Numbered from the stretch's first letter, positions 1-10,469 are shown. The stretch: DNA of 64,000 nt from Serripes groenlandicus (GCA_031761405.1 JASEVX010000007.1:30468859-30532858), one strand, 5' to 3'. Made by a program: numbers and translations. Notes: a model not told the origin generated them from the sequence alone.

Positions 1-19
1 TGCACTTAAGTACTATTAA

Positions 20-140
20 CCCTTTCCCTCATACGGCAATTCTGCAGCAGACGACTTTGAACGTATTTTGTCAAAACATAGAAAATCTCCATAATTGAAT
101 GGATAACCTATGACAAAAAGTGGAAAACATTGTGGCAAAA
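20..140 (+). mobile_element. TTAA-flanked MITE, 5' part only
   Basis: The copy starts at TTAA plus CCCTTTCCCTCATA and keeps the CTGCAGCAGACGACTTT motif and the left half. It stops just before the central hairpin, where the tandem-core element at 141 begins. The right half is absent nearby, so it was truncated or overwritten. Confidence 0.8.
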
Positions 141-1350
141 TTTTCTAAGTAATTCAAGGGCCATTACTCCATATTTAGGATACAATGGAGTTATCTAACC
201 TAATTGTACGATGGTCCTTAACAAATTTGATTTGAATTATGAAACTTTACCGTTGAGCTAAACGCAAATGTTAAAACTGACCGAGTTCAAAAATAGCAAA
301 ACCAAATGTTTGACATCATGCAAAACCCGTTTGATATGTTGAAGAATTATATTTGATAAATGAATGATCACAATTAGAAAGGAATGTAACCAAAAATGAT
401 GAATTTATCTAAAATTCTCAAAATCAAACAAAAATCATGTTATTTATTCTTAAAAAGTCACACTCAGCATCTTCAACATACAATGTGAAGAAAGGTATTA
501 TATGTAATTATATTCCAAATATGAAAGCCCTAACACAAGTACTTATTGAGAAAAATTAAAAAATTAAATGAAAATGCCAACTTGCCCTAAAACTTTAACC
601 ACACCCAAAATCATGTCTTTTGCCGCAAAAAGAAGGTCACACTCAGCATCTTCAGCATACAATATGAAGAAATGTATTGGATGTAATTATATTCCAAATA
701 TGAAAGCCCTAGCATAAGTAATTATTGAGAAAAAAAAAAAAAAAAAAATTCCAACTTGCCCTAAAACTTTAACCACCGAAAATCAGGTTTTTTAACCCAA
801 AAAGACGGTCACACTCAGCATCTTCAGCATTCAATGTGAAGAAAGGTATAATATGTAACTACATTCCAAGTATTAAAGCCGTAGCATAAATACTTATTGA
901 GAAAAATTAAAAAATTAAATGAAAATGCCAACTTGCCCTAAAACTTTAACCACCCAAAATCACGTCTTTTACCCCAAAAAGAAGGCCACACTCAGAATCT
1001 TCAGCATACAATATGAAGACAGGTATTAGATGTAATTATATTCCAAATATAAAAGCCCTAGCATAAGTAATTATTGAGAAAAAAAAAAAAAAAAAAAAAT
1101 CCAACTTGCCTAAAACTTTAACCACCGAAAATCATGCTTTTACCCCAAAAAGAAGGTCACACTCAGTACCGTTAACATTCAATGTGAAGAAAGGTATAAG
1201 ATGTAACTATATTCCAAATATTAAAGCCCTAGCACAAATACTTATGAATGAAAATGCCAACTTGCCCTAAAACTTTAACCGGACGCCGACGGAGACGCGT
1301 GGGCGAGTAGTAAAGCTCTCATATTTTTTGAATAGTCGAGCTAAAAATTA
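141..1350 (+). mobile_element. Tandem-core element ending GAGCTAAAAA
   Basis: An AT-rich body carries five related units and ends in a GC-rich tail (ACGCCGACGGAGACGCG), then AGCTCTC...GTCGAGCTAAAAA, a terminal inverted motif. The same tail (CCGGACGG..., AGCTCTCG...GTCGAGCTAAAAA) ends the element at 47305-47468. The design resembles non-autonomous Helitron/Helentron-type elements of molluscs; that assignment is inference. The left edge is approximate. No protein is encoded. Confidence 0.6.
459..1330 (+). repeat. Tandem array, five units of about 171-179 bp
   Basis: CACACTCAG recurs at 459, 638, 810, 987 and 1158, giving spacings of 179, 172, 177 and 171. Each unit continues with a block around AATGTGAAGAAAGGTAT, then ATTCCAAATAT and AACTTGCCCTAAAACTTTAAC. 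Two units hold long A-runs (about 730 and 1080). It forms the core of the element at 141-1350. Confidence 0.9.
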
Positions 1351-1734
1351 ATACAGACAATTGGCATCAATTCCACGTCCAGAGTTTTTTGTCTGGATAT
1401 GTTCTCCCTCTGTTTCAGATGATAATGTTAAATGATATGCTATGCATTATTAAACACTGTTAGTGGTCAAAGGAGATTGAATCATACACCTGATTACATT
1501 TTGTCACATATCCTGGGAGGGCTAACAATGCCCATTAGAATTTGTCCCCAAATGTTAGAACCAAATTGTCGCCAGTATTCCTGGAGCAGTATGCAGTAGA
1601 GGTGTCACTTTCAAGCAAACTTTCTTGGCAATTGGCATTTTATATATCTCCCATCATATTTATAGACAATAATGGTTCCCTTACGTGCTATAAAACTATT
1701 GCCTTGTCCCCAGTTTTGAGTTTTAAGATTAAGC

Positions 1735-2272
1735 CTTCCCGTCATCTGCAGCAAATTTGAAAACTTCTACACAAATCCTTTGGAAAATCTTCATAATTCA
1801 ATTGATTGAGGTGTAACGCCGTTTTCAACATTCTTCCAGTCATATCACAGCGGCCAGATCACCTACTCATGCGTTTCCTGACTTTCTCATGCCAGTACAC
1901 CACACAACATACCTTCCAAGCAACTGGCTGCTTTTCCACATAGACTATTAGCCCATTGGTGAAAGATGAATGACGCATGTCACAGTTACTTTTGTGAAAC
2001 GTCGGAAAGAATATTGGCCAAGCTGGGATTCAAACTCACAACCCCTGGATTGACAGCCCGCGTCGCTACCGGCACTTGGCTCATAATTCAAAGTGTAACT
2101 GTTAAATTGAGTTGAAAACAGTGTGACTAAAGGTGAAATATCAAAATGAGCAATTTCTCCTTTTGCCACAAAGTTTTCAGTCCTTTATTTATTGAGATTT
2201 TGTATGTTTCTGTTTAGCTGTTTTCAAAGTCATCTGCTGCAGTCATTTGTTGTATGTCGGAAAGGGTTCATC
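1735..2272. mobile_element. Degenerate MITE split by a SINE
   Basis: The left remnant (1735-1801) has CATCTGCAGCAAATTTGAAAAC. The right remnant (2081-2272) has GAGCAATTTCTCCTTTTGCCAC, CATCTGCTGCAG and GGAAAGGG. They are separated by the SINE at 1802-2080, so the MITE insertion is older than the SINE. Confidence 0.65.
1802..2080 (-). mobile_element. tRNA-derived SINE with 11-bp target duplication
   Basis: Read on the minus strand, a tRNA-like 5' head sits near 2080 (B-box-like sequence in reverse around 2026-2040). A conserved internal domain follows (reverse complement of AACGCCGTTTTCAACA...TCATATCACAGCGGCCAG), then an ATTGATTG-type tail at 1802. TCATAATTCAA flanks both sides (1791-1801 and 2081-2091), a direct target-site duplication. 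Relatives lie at 12764, 22504 and 61303. Confidence 0.85.
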
Positions 2273-2415
2273 TATATATTGGTGAATTTCTGCAGAATAG
2301 TGTCATCTTATATACTATAAACTACATGAATAAATCAGGACTGTGAAGGTCTAATGGTGACAGAGGCAATATAAGCCTCGCCTCCTCTTATTTCCAGGGA
2401 AAAAACCCACATTTA

Positions 2416-2580
2416 ACCCTTTTCTATATATGGCAAATCTGCAGCAGACGACTATGAAAATATTGTTGCAAAAAGTTAATAAAATTTCTATAAATATGAA
2501 AGCTGCGTTACTATTAAGAGTTAAGAGTTGAAAAATTGTGGCAAAAAGGAAAATTTTTCTCTTTGCCACAATGCAGAAAG
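2416..2580. mobile_element. Degenerate MITE
   Basis: It starts CCCTTTTCTATATATGGC and keeps CTGCAGCAGACGACTATG and a TGGCAAAAAGG...CTTTGCCACAATG hairpin. The right terminal repeat is missing. Confidence 0.55.
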
Positions 2581-2831
2581 TGTATAAATATGGGAAATGG
2601 TTTAACTGTCTTCCTTGGTTAATCTTCTATTATTATGTATTTATAGAACTACAGAGAATTTTTTTTACAGTTGTTTTTTCCTGTGACTATTGTATCAACT
2701 AAAATTCTATTAGTAAATTGTGATAAAAACCTAGCTATACAAGAATTACATGTAATTAAATGTGAAGAAGGGAACTAGATGTATCTTTGATCCAAATTTG
2801 AAAGCCCTCACTAACAACTAGTACTTATTAA

Positions 2832-3063
2832 CCCTTTCCCTCATATAGACGCTTTCTGACGCCTCTGCAGCAGACGGCTTTTTGAAAACATAGTGACAAA
2901 AGAAGAAATTGCACAAAACGTGCAATTTCTCCTTTTGCCACAATGTTTTCCACTTTTTGTCATAGTTATATATCCATTCAATTAAGGAGATTTTCTATTT
3001 TCTATTTTTTGACAAAATACGTTCAAAGTCGTCTGCTGCAGAATTGCCGTATGAGGGAAAGGG
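2832..3063 (-). mobile_element. Full-length TTAA MITE, reverse
   Basis: TTAA flanks both ends. It begins with the AGACGCTTTCTGACGCCTC end, then the hairpin around AAATTGCACAAAACGTGCAATTT, and ends with GTCGTCTGCTGCAG and GTATGAGGGAAAGGG. Length is 232 bp, with a small internal expansion (TTTTCTATTTTCTATTTTTTG) relative to 222-bp copies. Confidence 0.92.
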
Positions 3064-3295
3064 TTAAGAAAAGTAAAAAAACCCACAAAACTTTAACATT
3101 GATGTCGCCGCCAGAAAAGCAACACCTTAGTCTCGCTTTCGCATGCACTTCGTCATAGCGAGACAAAAACTAAGGCTGTCATTGCTCTATTCTGTTTTAA
3201 AGCTCAATGTTCAAATGACGACAGCATCATTCTGTTGTTAGTTAGCTCAGACTGTGACAAGACTTTCCTTTTCTCATCTAGTCTGGTGTCCCCTT

Positions 3296-3595
3296 TGGCC
3301 AAAAATGCTATCGAAAGTCATCTGCTGCAGATGTGCCAGAAAGTGTCTGTATGTGGAAAAGGTTTTTTTCTTGTGACGCATATGACGCAGACGACTTTGT
3401 GTCAAAAGGAGAAATTGATGATAATTTCAACTCGAATCAATGATATATGCTTTCATTTATAGAGATTTTCCATATTATCACCTAGATTCAATTATAATAC
3501 AACAATTGTTCCTTCATTCATAAAGTTTCCATATTTTTGACTAAATGTTTTCAAAGTCGTCTGCTGTAGATTTGCTGTATGAAGGAAAGAGTTAA
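3296..3595. mobile_element. Two degenerate MITE fragments
   Basis: First, AAGTCATCTGCTGCAG and a GTATGTGGAAAAGG end near 3370. Then a second copy carries GACGCAGACGACTTTGTG, a TTTATAGAGATTTTCCATA block and GTCGTCTGCTGTAG with a GAAGGAAAGAGTTAA end near 3595. Confidence 0.5.
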
Positions 3596-3755
3596 AAACA
3601 AGGATTGACCTGCTTGTTTAAGAATCCATGCAGAGCATATCAATTGGGGCTCTGACCTTATGAGATAACCCCAGTTTGGAGGCGGATAACAGAAAACTCA
3701 ATTGTTCAATTGGCAATTCAATTACCCTTGTTTTTAAATTCATCAAAAATATTAA

Positions 3756-3940
3756 CCCATTCCCTCATACAACAAATCTGCAGCAGACGACTTTGAACAT
3801 ATGAAAATATAATTGCTGAATAGAGTTGAAAACATTGTGACAAAAGGAGAGATTGTTCATTATCAGCAAATTTCTCCTTTTATCACAATGTTTTCAAAAG
3901 TCATCTGCATCAGAAAGTATCTACAAGTGGGAAAATTTGT
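3756..3940 (+). mobile_element. MITE, diverged full copy
   Basis: TTAA-CCCATTCCCTCATAC at the left and GTGGGAAAATTTG-TTAA at the right, with CTGCAGCAGACGACTTTG and a GACAAAAGGAGAGATTG hairpin arm between. Confidence 0.75.
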
Positions 3941-4192
3941 TAATTAAGTCCGTTTGCTATTTGCAATCAATGTACACCCAGTCTCAATGTGCCATTTAAG
4001 TCTATTATTTTTATATCACCGATTTGTATTATTAGTCGAGAAGGAACATTGCCTCCGCTTGTCAAATACAATTTGACTGTCCCAACCGAAGGTCCAAAGT
4101 TAGTCCTCAAATTGGACAAGTCGGAAATGATATGTCTGATGCAATAAGGGACACTCACATTTAAAGGCAGGGGAGATTTTTGGTGAAGTTAA

Positions 4193-4402
4193 CCCTTTCA
4201 CTCATACGACAAACATATTTTGTAAAAAAATAGAAAATCTCTATAATTGAATGGATATTTACCTATAATGATTAAAAGTGAGAAAAAAATGGTGACAAAA
4301 GCAGATATTGCTTGTTTTGAGCAATTTTATTCTTTTGTCACTATTTTTTCAAAAAGCCTTCTGCTGCAGAGGCGTCAGAAAGCGTCTATATGAGGGGAAG
4401 GG
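4193..4402 (+). mobile_element. MITE, diverged full copy
   Basis: TTAA-CCCTTTCACTCATACGAC to TATGAGGGGAAGGG-TTAT. The left CTGCAGCAG motif is deleted, while the right CTTCTGCTGCAGAGGCGTC is kept. The hairpin is ATTGCTTGTTTTGAGCAAT. Confidence 0.8.
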
Positions 4403-4927
4403 TTATAATTCAATTTTGAACTCATGGGCATGATATGAATTGGGTGCATGAGCCTCTTCAAATAGAATGACAGTTTACCCTTTGCCCTGATGCAGACAAC
4501 TTAAATGGGGACATCTTGATTATGCATGCAGCGGCCATTTGAAAATACTTTGGGAAGAGGAAAATTGATGAAAAATTAGCTACTTTTTCTATTTTCTAAA
4601 TTATATTTAACAGTTTCAAAATAATATATTTTGCAGTTTTTCAGATGAAACAAATTTTTTTCTGAAATGTTTTCAAAGCAGCCGGTTCAAATTATATTGG
4701 ATCAGGTAAACAGTTAACACTTCTCCCACTGAATTATCATAATCATCTCTCACCTGATCATTACATGTAATGGACTTAAGTGTTCACTTAAAAATATTGA
4801 TGAATTAGAAGCTAAATATGAAGCGCAAGATTAGACTGCACAAATGTGAAAGCCTGAAAGGTGATCCTTATCTGTAAGTTTATTAGCAGTTGTAGTTGAA
4901 ATTTAACGGACCCGCTAATGTTGTTTA

Positions 4928-5034
4928 AGCTTTTCCCACGTTTGGATACATTTTGATGCATGTGCAGCAGACGAATTTTGAAAAACGTGACAAAAGGAGA
5001 ATGTGCTCATTCTGCACAATTCCCTTTTTGCCAT
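4928..5034. mobile_element. MITE left half
   Basis: It runs from CTTTTCCCACG through TGCAGCAGACGAATTTTG to a GAGAATGTGCTCATTCTGCACAATTC hairpin, then is cut by the element that begins near 5035. Confidence 0.55.
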
Positions 5035-5055
5035 TCAATAGAACTATTATTATTA

Positions 5056-5078
5056 GTCGCCGGGCAGAAGCCCGCGAC
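5056..5078. repeat. GC-rich hairpin
   Basis: GTCGCCGGGC and GCCCGCGAC form an almost perfect short hairpin in otherwise AT-rich DNA. It probably marks one end of a repeat that includes the ORFs at 5340-5727. The repeat is not recognised. Confidence 0.5.
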
Positions 5079-5339
5079 TTCTATTTTTAATAGCTTTTCG
5101 GAAATCACATGGGAGGGCGGCTTATTATTAGAAAGAAACAAATCTAGATGATTTGAACATATTACAATTGTGGTTGTTTACGAACACTAATAAATGACAC
5201 ATCTAAAATGAAATAAATATTCCGATTTTTTGATGTTTGCAGTTTTTTTTATTTCACTCGCATTTAAGTTTTTTGTCTTATTTACGAAGACAAAAGTGGT
5301 CCCTTCAAGACGTGAACCAACACCCCCTAATGCAGACTC

Positions 5340-5543
5340 TTATGTGTCATCATTGAGGTCAATTTCGGATTCTCCTTTTAATAGCAATTTTAACTTACTA
5401 AATGTTGTTTTCATGTTCAAAGAGATGTCTTGATTTGTGTAGAATTCATTTAATAATGTTAATCCATGAATATCTAAAGTAGGAACTGTTTCTAAGCTAA
5501 ATATAGACCCTATTCTGTTGTGTAGTTTCGTGACCTTTAACAT
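5340..5543 (-). CDS. Unrecognised 67-codon ORF
   Basis: An uninterrupted minus-strand frame of 67 codons starts at an ATG (5541-5543) and stops before 5340. Composition is protein-like (MLKVTKLHNRIGSIFSLET at the start, acidic ESEIDLNDDT at the end), with no membrane segment, signal peptide or motif I recognise. Its start lies about 10 bp from a GCGCATGCGC palindrome, and a second ORF runs away from it at 5617. It may belong to a repeat or be a chance ORF; function unknown. Confidence 0.25.
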   Translation of the reverse strand: MLKVTKLHNRIGSIFSLETVPTLDIHGLTLLNEFYTNQDISLNMKTTFSKLKLLLKGESEIDLNDDT

Positions 5544-5551
5544 CGATTTTC

Positions 5552-5561
5552 GCGCATGCGC
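5552..5561. promoter_or_regulatory. Possible NRF1-type palindrome
   Basis: GCGCATGCGC is the core of the known animal NRF1 binding site. It lies between the divergent ORFs at 5340-5543 and 5617-5727. A single motif match, so weak evidence. Confidence 0.3.
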
Positions 5562-5616
5562 ATTTCGATATGAAAAAGCGAGTGATATTATTTTATTTTA
5601 GACAAGTACAAGACGA

Positions 5617-5727
5617 ATGTTTGACGCAAAGCGTCAAAGAGAAGCCGCAATATTTCGTTGTACATGTAGAAATAAGAAAAAAAGAACATTTTTAAATCCA
5701 CAAACAATAGAACAATTTAAACTGTAG
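5617..5727 (+). CDS. Unrecognised 36-codon ORF or terminal exon
   Basis: The frame opens before the ATG, directly after TTATTTTATTTTAG, which would serve as a splice acceptor (exon from 5602). It runs to a TAG at 5725. It is rich in Lys, Arg and Gln with a CTC pair (residues 15-17). I recognise no family. It could be a terminal exon, part of a repeat, or chance. Confidence 0.22.
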   Translation: MFDAKRQREAAIFRCTCRNKKKRTFLNPQTIEQFKL

Positions 5728-5739
5728 ACGGTAAGTAAT

Positions 5740-6560
5740 GCTGATATATTTCTCCTTTTGAAGACTTTTGTTTTCTTCAAATTACCTCCCTTTAAAGCAA
5801 TACCAGGATATTTACCTTGTGATTCGAATAAGATTGACAAACATTGAAATTATATGAATGAATACTATTATTTAAATAAGTAACAACAGCAAAATTAAAT
5901 TTAAGCCAAGATAAATGCACACATTTCGTTAATTTTTGATAGATACCCTAATGTATAGATATGTGTATATAATTTATAAGCAAATGTTTTCATTTCAACG
6001 TTCCTAATGTTTGAATAGACTAAGGAAAGTCAAGAATGCATAAATCAATCAATGCAGTCTTTTCCGGCGACATTGATGCCTTGCATCAACTTTCTCTTGT
6101 ACTTTCATTTAAAGACATTTTATCAAATTTTACCTCAAAGCCGTTCTGCTATTTAAGATCTGTTGTATGTACATGTGGCAAAGAGTAAACACTTTACACA
6201 CCAGACCAAGACCAAACTGTACAGACAAGGTTAAACATAGGAACAGTCAGTTTGTATATCTATTCCAATTCATTAGAATCTAAACCATTTTAAAGGCGAG
6301 AGCTTCATTAACATGATAATTCCAATGTCTACGCAATTCATTTCTCATTTCTTAAAAAAAACCTTAAAATATAAGGTGCTAAAAGTAGATGCACAATTAT
6401 GAAGGAACTTGGTTAAAATTGCCGTATGAGATAAAAGTTCCAAGATGTCACCTCCTTTTTTGTTCAAATACAATAAATCTGAATGAGTCAAACTTTCCCA
6501 GGGGTTTCGTTTTCTGAATGAACTATTTCGTGTACCCAGCTTAAGTACAACAATTGTGCA
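5740..6560. other. No feature seen
   Basis: AT-rich DNA without a repeat match, long ORF or RNA gene that I can support. The tail near 6425 has a short MITE-like GCCGTATGAG fragment only. Confidence 0.5.
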
Positions 6561-6568
6561 ATCAAATA

Positions 6569-7680
6569 AACAAGAGGCCCAAGAGGGCCAGTATCGCTCC
6601 ACGGCCATAAGGCAAAAATAAAATCTCCAAACAGCCCTGCCCCGTGGTGGCTATTTTTTTTACCAACCACCATGGCTTAAAGGAATCTTGTAGAGTGTCA
6701 CCAAAGGAATGTTTCTGCAAAATTATTTGAAAATATGCCTGACACTTTCGGAGGAGAAGATTTTTTAAGTTTTCACTATGGTCATATAAGTCAAAATAGC
6801 CCCGCCCTCTGGCGGCCATGTTTTTCGACCAATCAACATGGCTTGAAGGAATCTGATAGAGGGTCACCCAATGAACATTTCTACAAAATTATTTGAAAAT
6901 CGGCTGAACACTTTCGGAGAAGAAGATGTTTTAAGTTTTCACTATAGCTATATAACGCAAAAAAGCCCCGCCCCCTGGCGGCCATGTTTTTCGCCCAATC
7001 AACATTTCTTGAAGGAATCTAATTAAGGTTCACACAAGGAACATTTCTACAAAATTATTTGAAAATCGGCCTGACACTTTTGGAGGAGAAGATTTTTTAA
7101 GTTTGCTCTTTAGCCATATAGGCAAAATAGCCCCGCCCTGTGACGGCCATGTTTTTTTACCAATCAACATGGCTTGAAGGAATCTGATAGAGGGTCACCC
7201 ACGGAACATTTCTACATAATTATTTGAAAATCTGCTGAACACTTTTTGAGAAGAAGATTATTTAAGTTTTCACTATAGCTATATAAGGCAAAAAAGCCCC
7301 GCCCCCTGGCGGCCATGTTTTTCGCCCAATCAAAATTTCTTGAAGGAAACTAATAAAGGGTCACCCAAGGAACATTTCTACAAAATTATTTGAAAATCGG
7401 CCTGACACTTTCGGAGAAGAAGATTTTTTAAGTTCTCACTATTTTTTTCTTTCGGTTGCCATGGAAACCAGAATTTTGAATGGATCAAAAAAAATTGAAG
7501 GAATTTAGTAGAGGACATTGAGAGGATGCTTCCCATGAAGTTTCAACCAAATTGGCCAAGTGGTTAGGGAGAAGAAGTTGTTTAAAGGAAAAAGTTAACG
7601 CACGCACGCACGCACGCACGCACGACGGACAATTCGCCATGACATAAGCTCGACTGGCTTTCAGCCAGTGGAGCTAAAAA
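6569..7680 (+). mobile_element. AACAAGAG...GAGCTAAAAA tandem-core element
   Basis: Starts AACAAGAGGCCCAAGAGGGCC and ends with an ACGC-rich run (7600-7625), then AGCTCGACTGGCTTTCAGCC and AGTGGAGCTAAAAA, a nested hairpin at the terminus. The core is a tandem array of units containing GCCCCGCCC...GGCGGCCATG. Related copies lie at 27648, 35672 and 52793. Helentron/HINE-like by architecture (inference); encodes no protein. Confidence 0.75.
6600..7440 (+). repeat. About 165-bp tandem units in a 330-bp higher-order pattern
   Basis: AGCCCCGCCC blocks occur near 6800, 6963, 7129 and 7293, about 165 bp apart. Units alternate: the first and third share GGCTTGAAGGAATCTGATAG, the second and fourth share CGCCCAATCAA(C/A)ATTTCTTGAAG. 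So the array was duplicated as a dimer. Confidence 0.75.
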
Positions 7681-7817
7681 TGGAGTCTTATTTGAACGGC
7701 TATTTTTACAATGAATTACATCATTATATATCATTCATCTTTCTAACAACCTTATATTATAATCTAGGGGTATTTTAACTGTTTGGTATTTTCTTGTCTT
7801 TTTGTTTTGATATATAA

Positions 7818-8024
7818 CCCTTTCCCACATATAGACGCTTTCTGATGCCTCTTCAGCTGACGACTTTTGAAAAAAAAAATAGCAAATGGATAAGCAATTT
7901 CTCCATTTGCCACAATATCTTCAACTCCATTTAATATTTACACTTCCCTTTATAGAGATTATCCTAATATGTGGGTAATTGTTTTCAAAGTCGTCTGCTT
8001 CAATATGCTGTATGTGGGAAAGAT
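7818..8024 (-). mobile_element. MITE, diverged, reverse
   Basis: CCCTTTCCCACATATAGACGC to GTATGTGGGAAAGAT, then TTAA at 8025-8028, which is also the left flank of the next copy. The hairpin is reduced to AATGGATAAGCAATTTCTCCATTTGCC. Confidence 0.8.
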
Positions 8025-8028
8025 TTAA

Positions 8029-8250
8029 CCCTTTCCCTCATACAACAATTCTGCAGCAGACGACTTTGAACGTATTTTGTCAAAAAATAGAAAATCTCTA
8101 TAATTGAATGGATAACCTATGACGGAAAGTGGAAAACATTGTGTCTAAAGGAGAAATTGCACGTTTTGTGCAATTTCTTCTTTTGTAACTATGTTTTCAA
8201 AAAGCCGTCTGCTGCAGAGGCGTCAGAAAGCGTCTATATGAGGGAAAGGG
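8029..8250 (+). mobile_element. Full-length 222-bp TTAA MITE
   Basis: TTAA at both sides. Left end CCCTTTCCCTCATACAAC, left CTGCAGCAGACGACTTTG, a 59-nt hairpin region with loop GTTTTG, right GTCTGCTGCAGAGGCGTC, and TATGAGGGAAAGGG. It shares its left TTAA with the preceding MITE. A good consensus copy. Confidence 0.95.
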
Positions 8251-8315
8251 TTAAAGTGGTAAATCAACACGGTACATTTTGTATTATGTATTGTCAGATC
8301 CTGATTTATCACTGC

Positions 8316-8592
8316 TTTGTTTGTTTGTTTGTTTGTTTGGAGTTTAACGCCGCTTTCAACAGCTTTGGTCATATCACGGCGGTCAGTGCACCTACCCATG
8401 TTTTCCTGGCTTTCCCACACCAGTACTTACACAACATTCTTTCGAAGCCACTGACTCCTTTCTCACATAGATCAGAGGTGAGAGGCAATGGAAAACATCG
8501 CCCGAAAGAATGTCGCCGCAACCGTGTATCGAACCCGTGACCTCCAGATCACGAGTCAGATACGCTACCAATTGAGCTACCCGGCCGGGTCC
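8316..8592 (-). mobile_element. tRNA-derived SINE, complete, 13-bp target duplication
   Basis: On the minus strand it starts near 8592 with a tRNA-like head (TAGCTCAATTGGTAGCG as A box, GGTTCGATAC as B box). The shared internal domain (around 8342-8390) follows, and it ends in a (CAAA)n tail. GATTTATCACTGC is repeated exactly at 8303-8315 and 8593-8605. The head cannot be a functional tRNA gene because it is fused to SINE sequence. Confidence 0.93.
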
Positions 8593-8625
8593 GATTTATC
8601 ACTGCAGCAAGTTGCTTATCATTAA

Positions 8626-8846
8626 CCCTTTCCTACATTAAGACGCTTTCTGACAACTCTGCAGAAGACAACTTTTCAAAATATTGTGGCAAAAGGTGAA
8701 ATTGCTCACAATGAGCTATTTCACCTTTTGTTACATATCTTCAACTCTATTTCATAATAAACCTCTCATAAATGGAGATTTTTCACATTTTTGCAAAAAA
8801 TATTTTCAAAGTCGTCTGCTGCCGATGTGTTGTATGTGGGAAAGGG
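8626..8846 (-). mobile_element. MITE, full copy, reverse
   Basis: TTAA-CCCTTTCCTACATTAAGACGC to GTATGTGGGAAAGGG-TTGA. The hairpin is GTGAAATTGCTCACAATGAGC...TTTCACCTTTTG. Belongs to the CACATA-ended subfamily. Confidence 0.88.
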
Positions 8847-8999
8847 TTGATACACAGTTAACAAAATAATGCTGGAATACAAGGATAATCCCAGTACTGA
8901 GGAAAACATGTTTTCTCAAGACGTTGGCATTTTGAACAGGTGAGGGGGGGTTGTTAATTTAGGCCAAAGTTCTTATGCAGATGCTCTTTTATTACATTA

Positions 9000-9328
9000 T
9001 TATCTGAGATTCAACCTTTTTAATGACATGGAAAATCTCATTATCTCAATTCTGATTTTGTTGATAAATAACTACTTCAAAGTGAACCCAAAGTCTAATT
9101 AAAATGATGTGCAAAATGTTCTTTTCAGATGGCAATTTAGAAATCATCTACCTAAAAACTTAAAAGACTGAAAAAACAATTAATGAATAGCATTGAAAAC
9201 ATTGTGACAAAGGTAGAAATTGCTTATCATGAGCAATATGATGAGCAATTTCTTCTTTTTCCACAATGTTTTCGAAAGTCGATTGCTGCAGATGCATCAA
9301 AATGTGTCTGTAGGTGGGAAAGAGTTAA
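9000..9328. mobile_element. Degenerate MITE
   Basis: The right two thirds are clear: GAAAACATTGTGACAAAGG, a hairpin with a duplicated AGCAAT(A/T)T, GATTGCTGCAGATGC and GTGGGAAAGAGTTAA at 9314-9328. The left end is eroded. Confidence 0.5.
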
Positions 9329-9339
9329 ATTGAACTAGA

Positions 9340-10391
9340 AATACTGTGAGCAAAGCTCACTGAAGAATACCCCCCGCTCCCCTCCCAAAGCATCGGATAC
9401 AATGGTAAAGTTTAAGTTGCCCTTATAAGGTATCACAGGAGTTCTTTGTAACCTCTTAGTTGAATTATCTTTCCTTGGAAGAATCTGAGGAGAAAAATCT
9501 TCCTTCATGCATATCTACATATGATGTGTAGCCTTCATATACAGTTTGAATCAAATCAACTGAGCCCTTTAGGAGGAGTAGCGCTTACAAGGTATGTGCA
9601 CAGGAGTCCTTCGCAGGTAACCTCTAAGTTGAATTATCTCCCCTTGGAAGAATCTGCGGCGTATGATCTTCCTTCATGCATATCTACATATGATGTGTGA
9701 CCTTCATGTAAAGTTTGAACCAAATGTATTGAGCCGTTTAGGAGGAGTAGTGCTTACAAGAAATGTGGAGGTATGTGCACAGGAGTCCCTCGCAGGTAAC
9801 CTCTAAGTTGAATTATCTCCCCTTGGAAGAATCCGAGGTGTATGATCTTCCTTCATGCATATCTACATATGATGTGTAACCTTCATGTAAAGTTTGAACC
9901 AAATGCATTGAGCCGTTTAGGAGGAGTAGTGCTTACAAGAAATGTGGAGGTATGTGCACAGGAGTCCCTCGCAGGTAACCTCTAAGTTGAATTATCTCCC
10001 CTTGGAAGAATCCGAGGCATATGATCTTCCTTCATGCATATCTACATATGATGTGTAACCTTCATGTAAAGTTTGAACCAAATGCATTGAGCCGTTTAGG
10101 AGGAGTAGTGCTTACAAGAAATGTGGAGGTATGTGCACAGGAGTCCCTCGCAGGTAACCTCTAAGTCGAATTATCTCCCCTTGGAAGAATCCGAGTCGTA
10201 TGATCTTCCTTCATGCATATCTACATACGATGTGTAACCTTCATGTAAAGTTTGAACCAAATCCATTGAGCCGTTTAGGAGGAGTAGTGCTTACAAGAAA
10301 TGTGGACATACGGACAGACAGACGGACGGACGGACAGACAGGGTGATTCCTATATACCCCCCCAAACTTTGTTTGCCGGGGGGTATAATAA
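9340..10391 (+). mobile_element. Tandem-core element with 179-bp units
   Basis: ATATCTACAT recurs at 9511, 9680, 9859, 10038 and 10217 (spacings 169, 179, 179, 179). Later units are nearly identical, so expansion was recent. The left part has AATACCCCCC and the right end CGGGGGGTATAAT, an inverted pair. A GACGGACGGACGGACAGACAGG tract precedes the right end. It is a typical mollusc repeat layout with no coding capacity. Confidence 0.85.
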
Positions 10392-10469
10392 TGGAGCCTT
10401 CCTTTGTCTCCTTGATTATAATAAGACCCCTAAATTAAAGTTGTGTGTTTGAAATATATTATGACCTTT

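Noticed and set aside
452..1260. CRISPR-like array
   Set aside because: The regularly spaced repeats are tandem units of about 175 bp without unique spacers; the context is eukaryotic.
4818..4873. Possible first exon (ATG to a GTAAGT donor, plus strand)
   Set aside because: Only 18 codons, no promoter or conserved motif; such combinations are expected by chance in 64 kb.
6562..6867. ORFs within 6345-6867 and 35666-35863
   Set aside because: Identical peptide pieces recur because both are in the same tandem-core repeat family.
8223..8592. ORFs at 8139-8540 and 8223-8420 as genes
   Set aside because: Both run across a MITE end and a SINE; the reading frames match repeat sequence repeated elsewhere in the window.
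8520..8592. tRNA gene suggested by A- and B-box sequences
   Set aside because: Fused to a SINE body with tail and target duplication; the same holds for 30466, 57059, 60749 and 61303. No cloverleaf with a closed acceptor stem was found.
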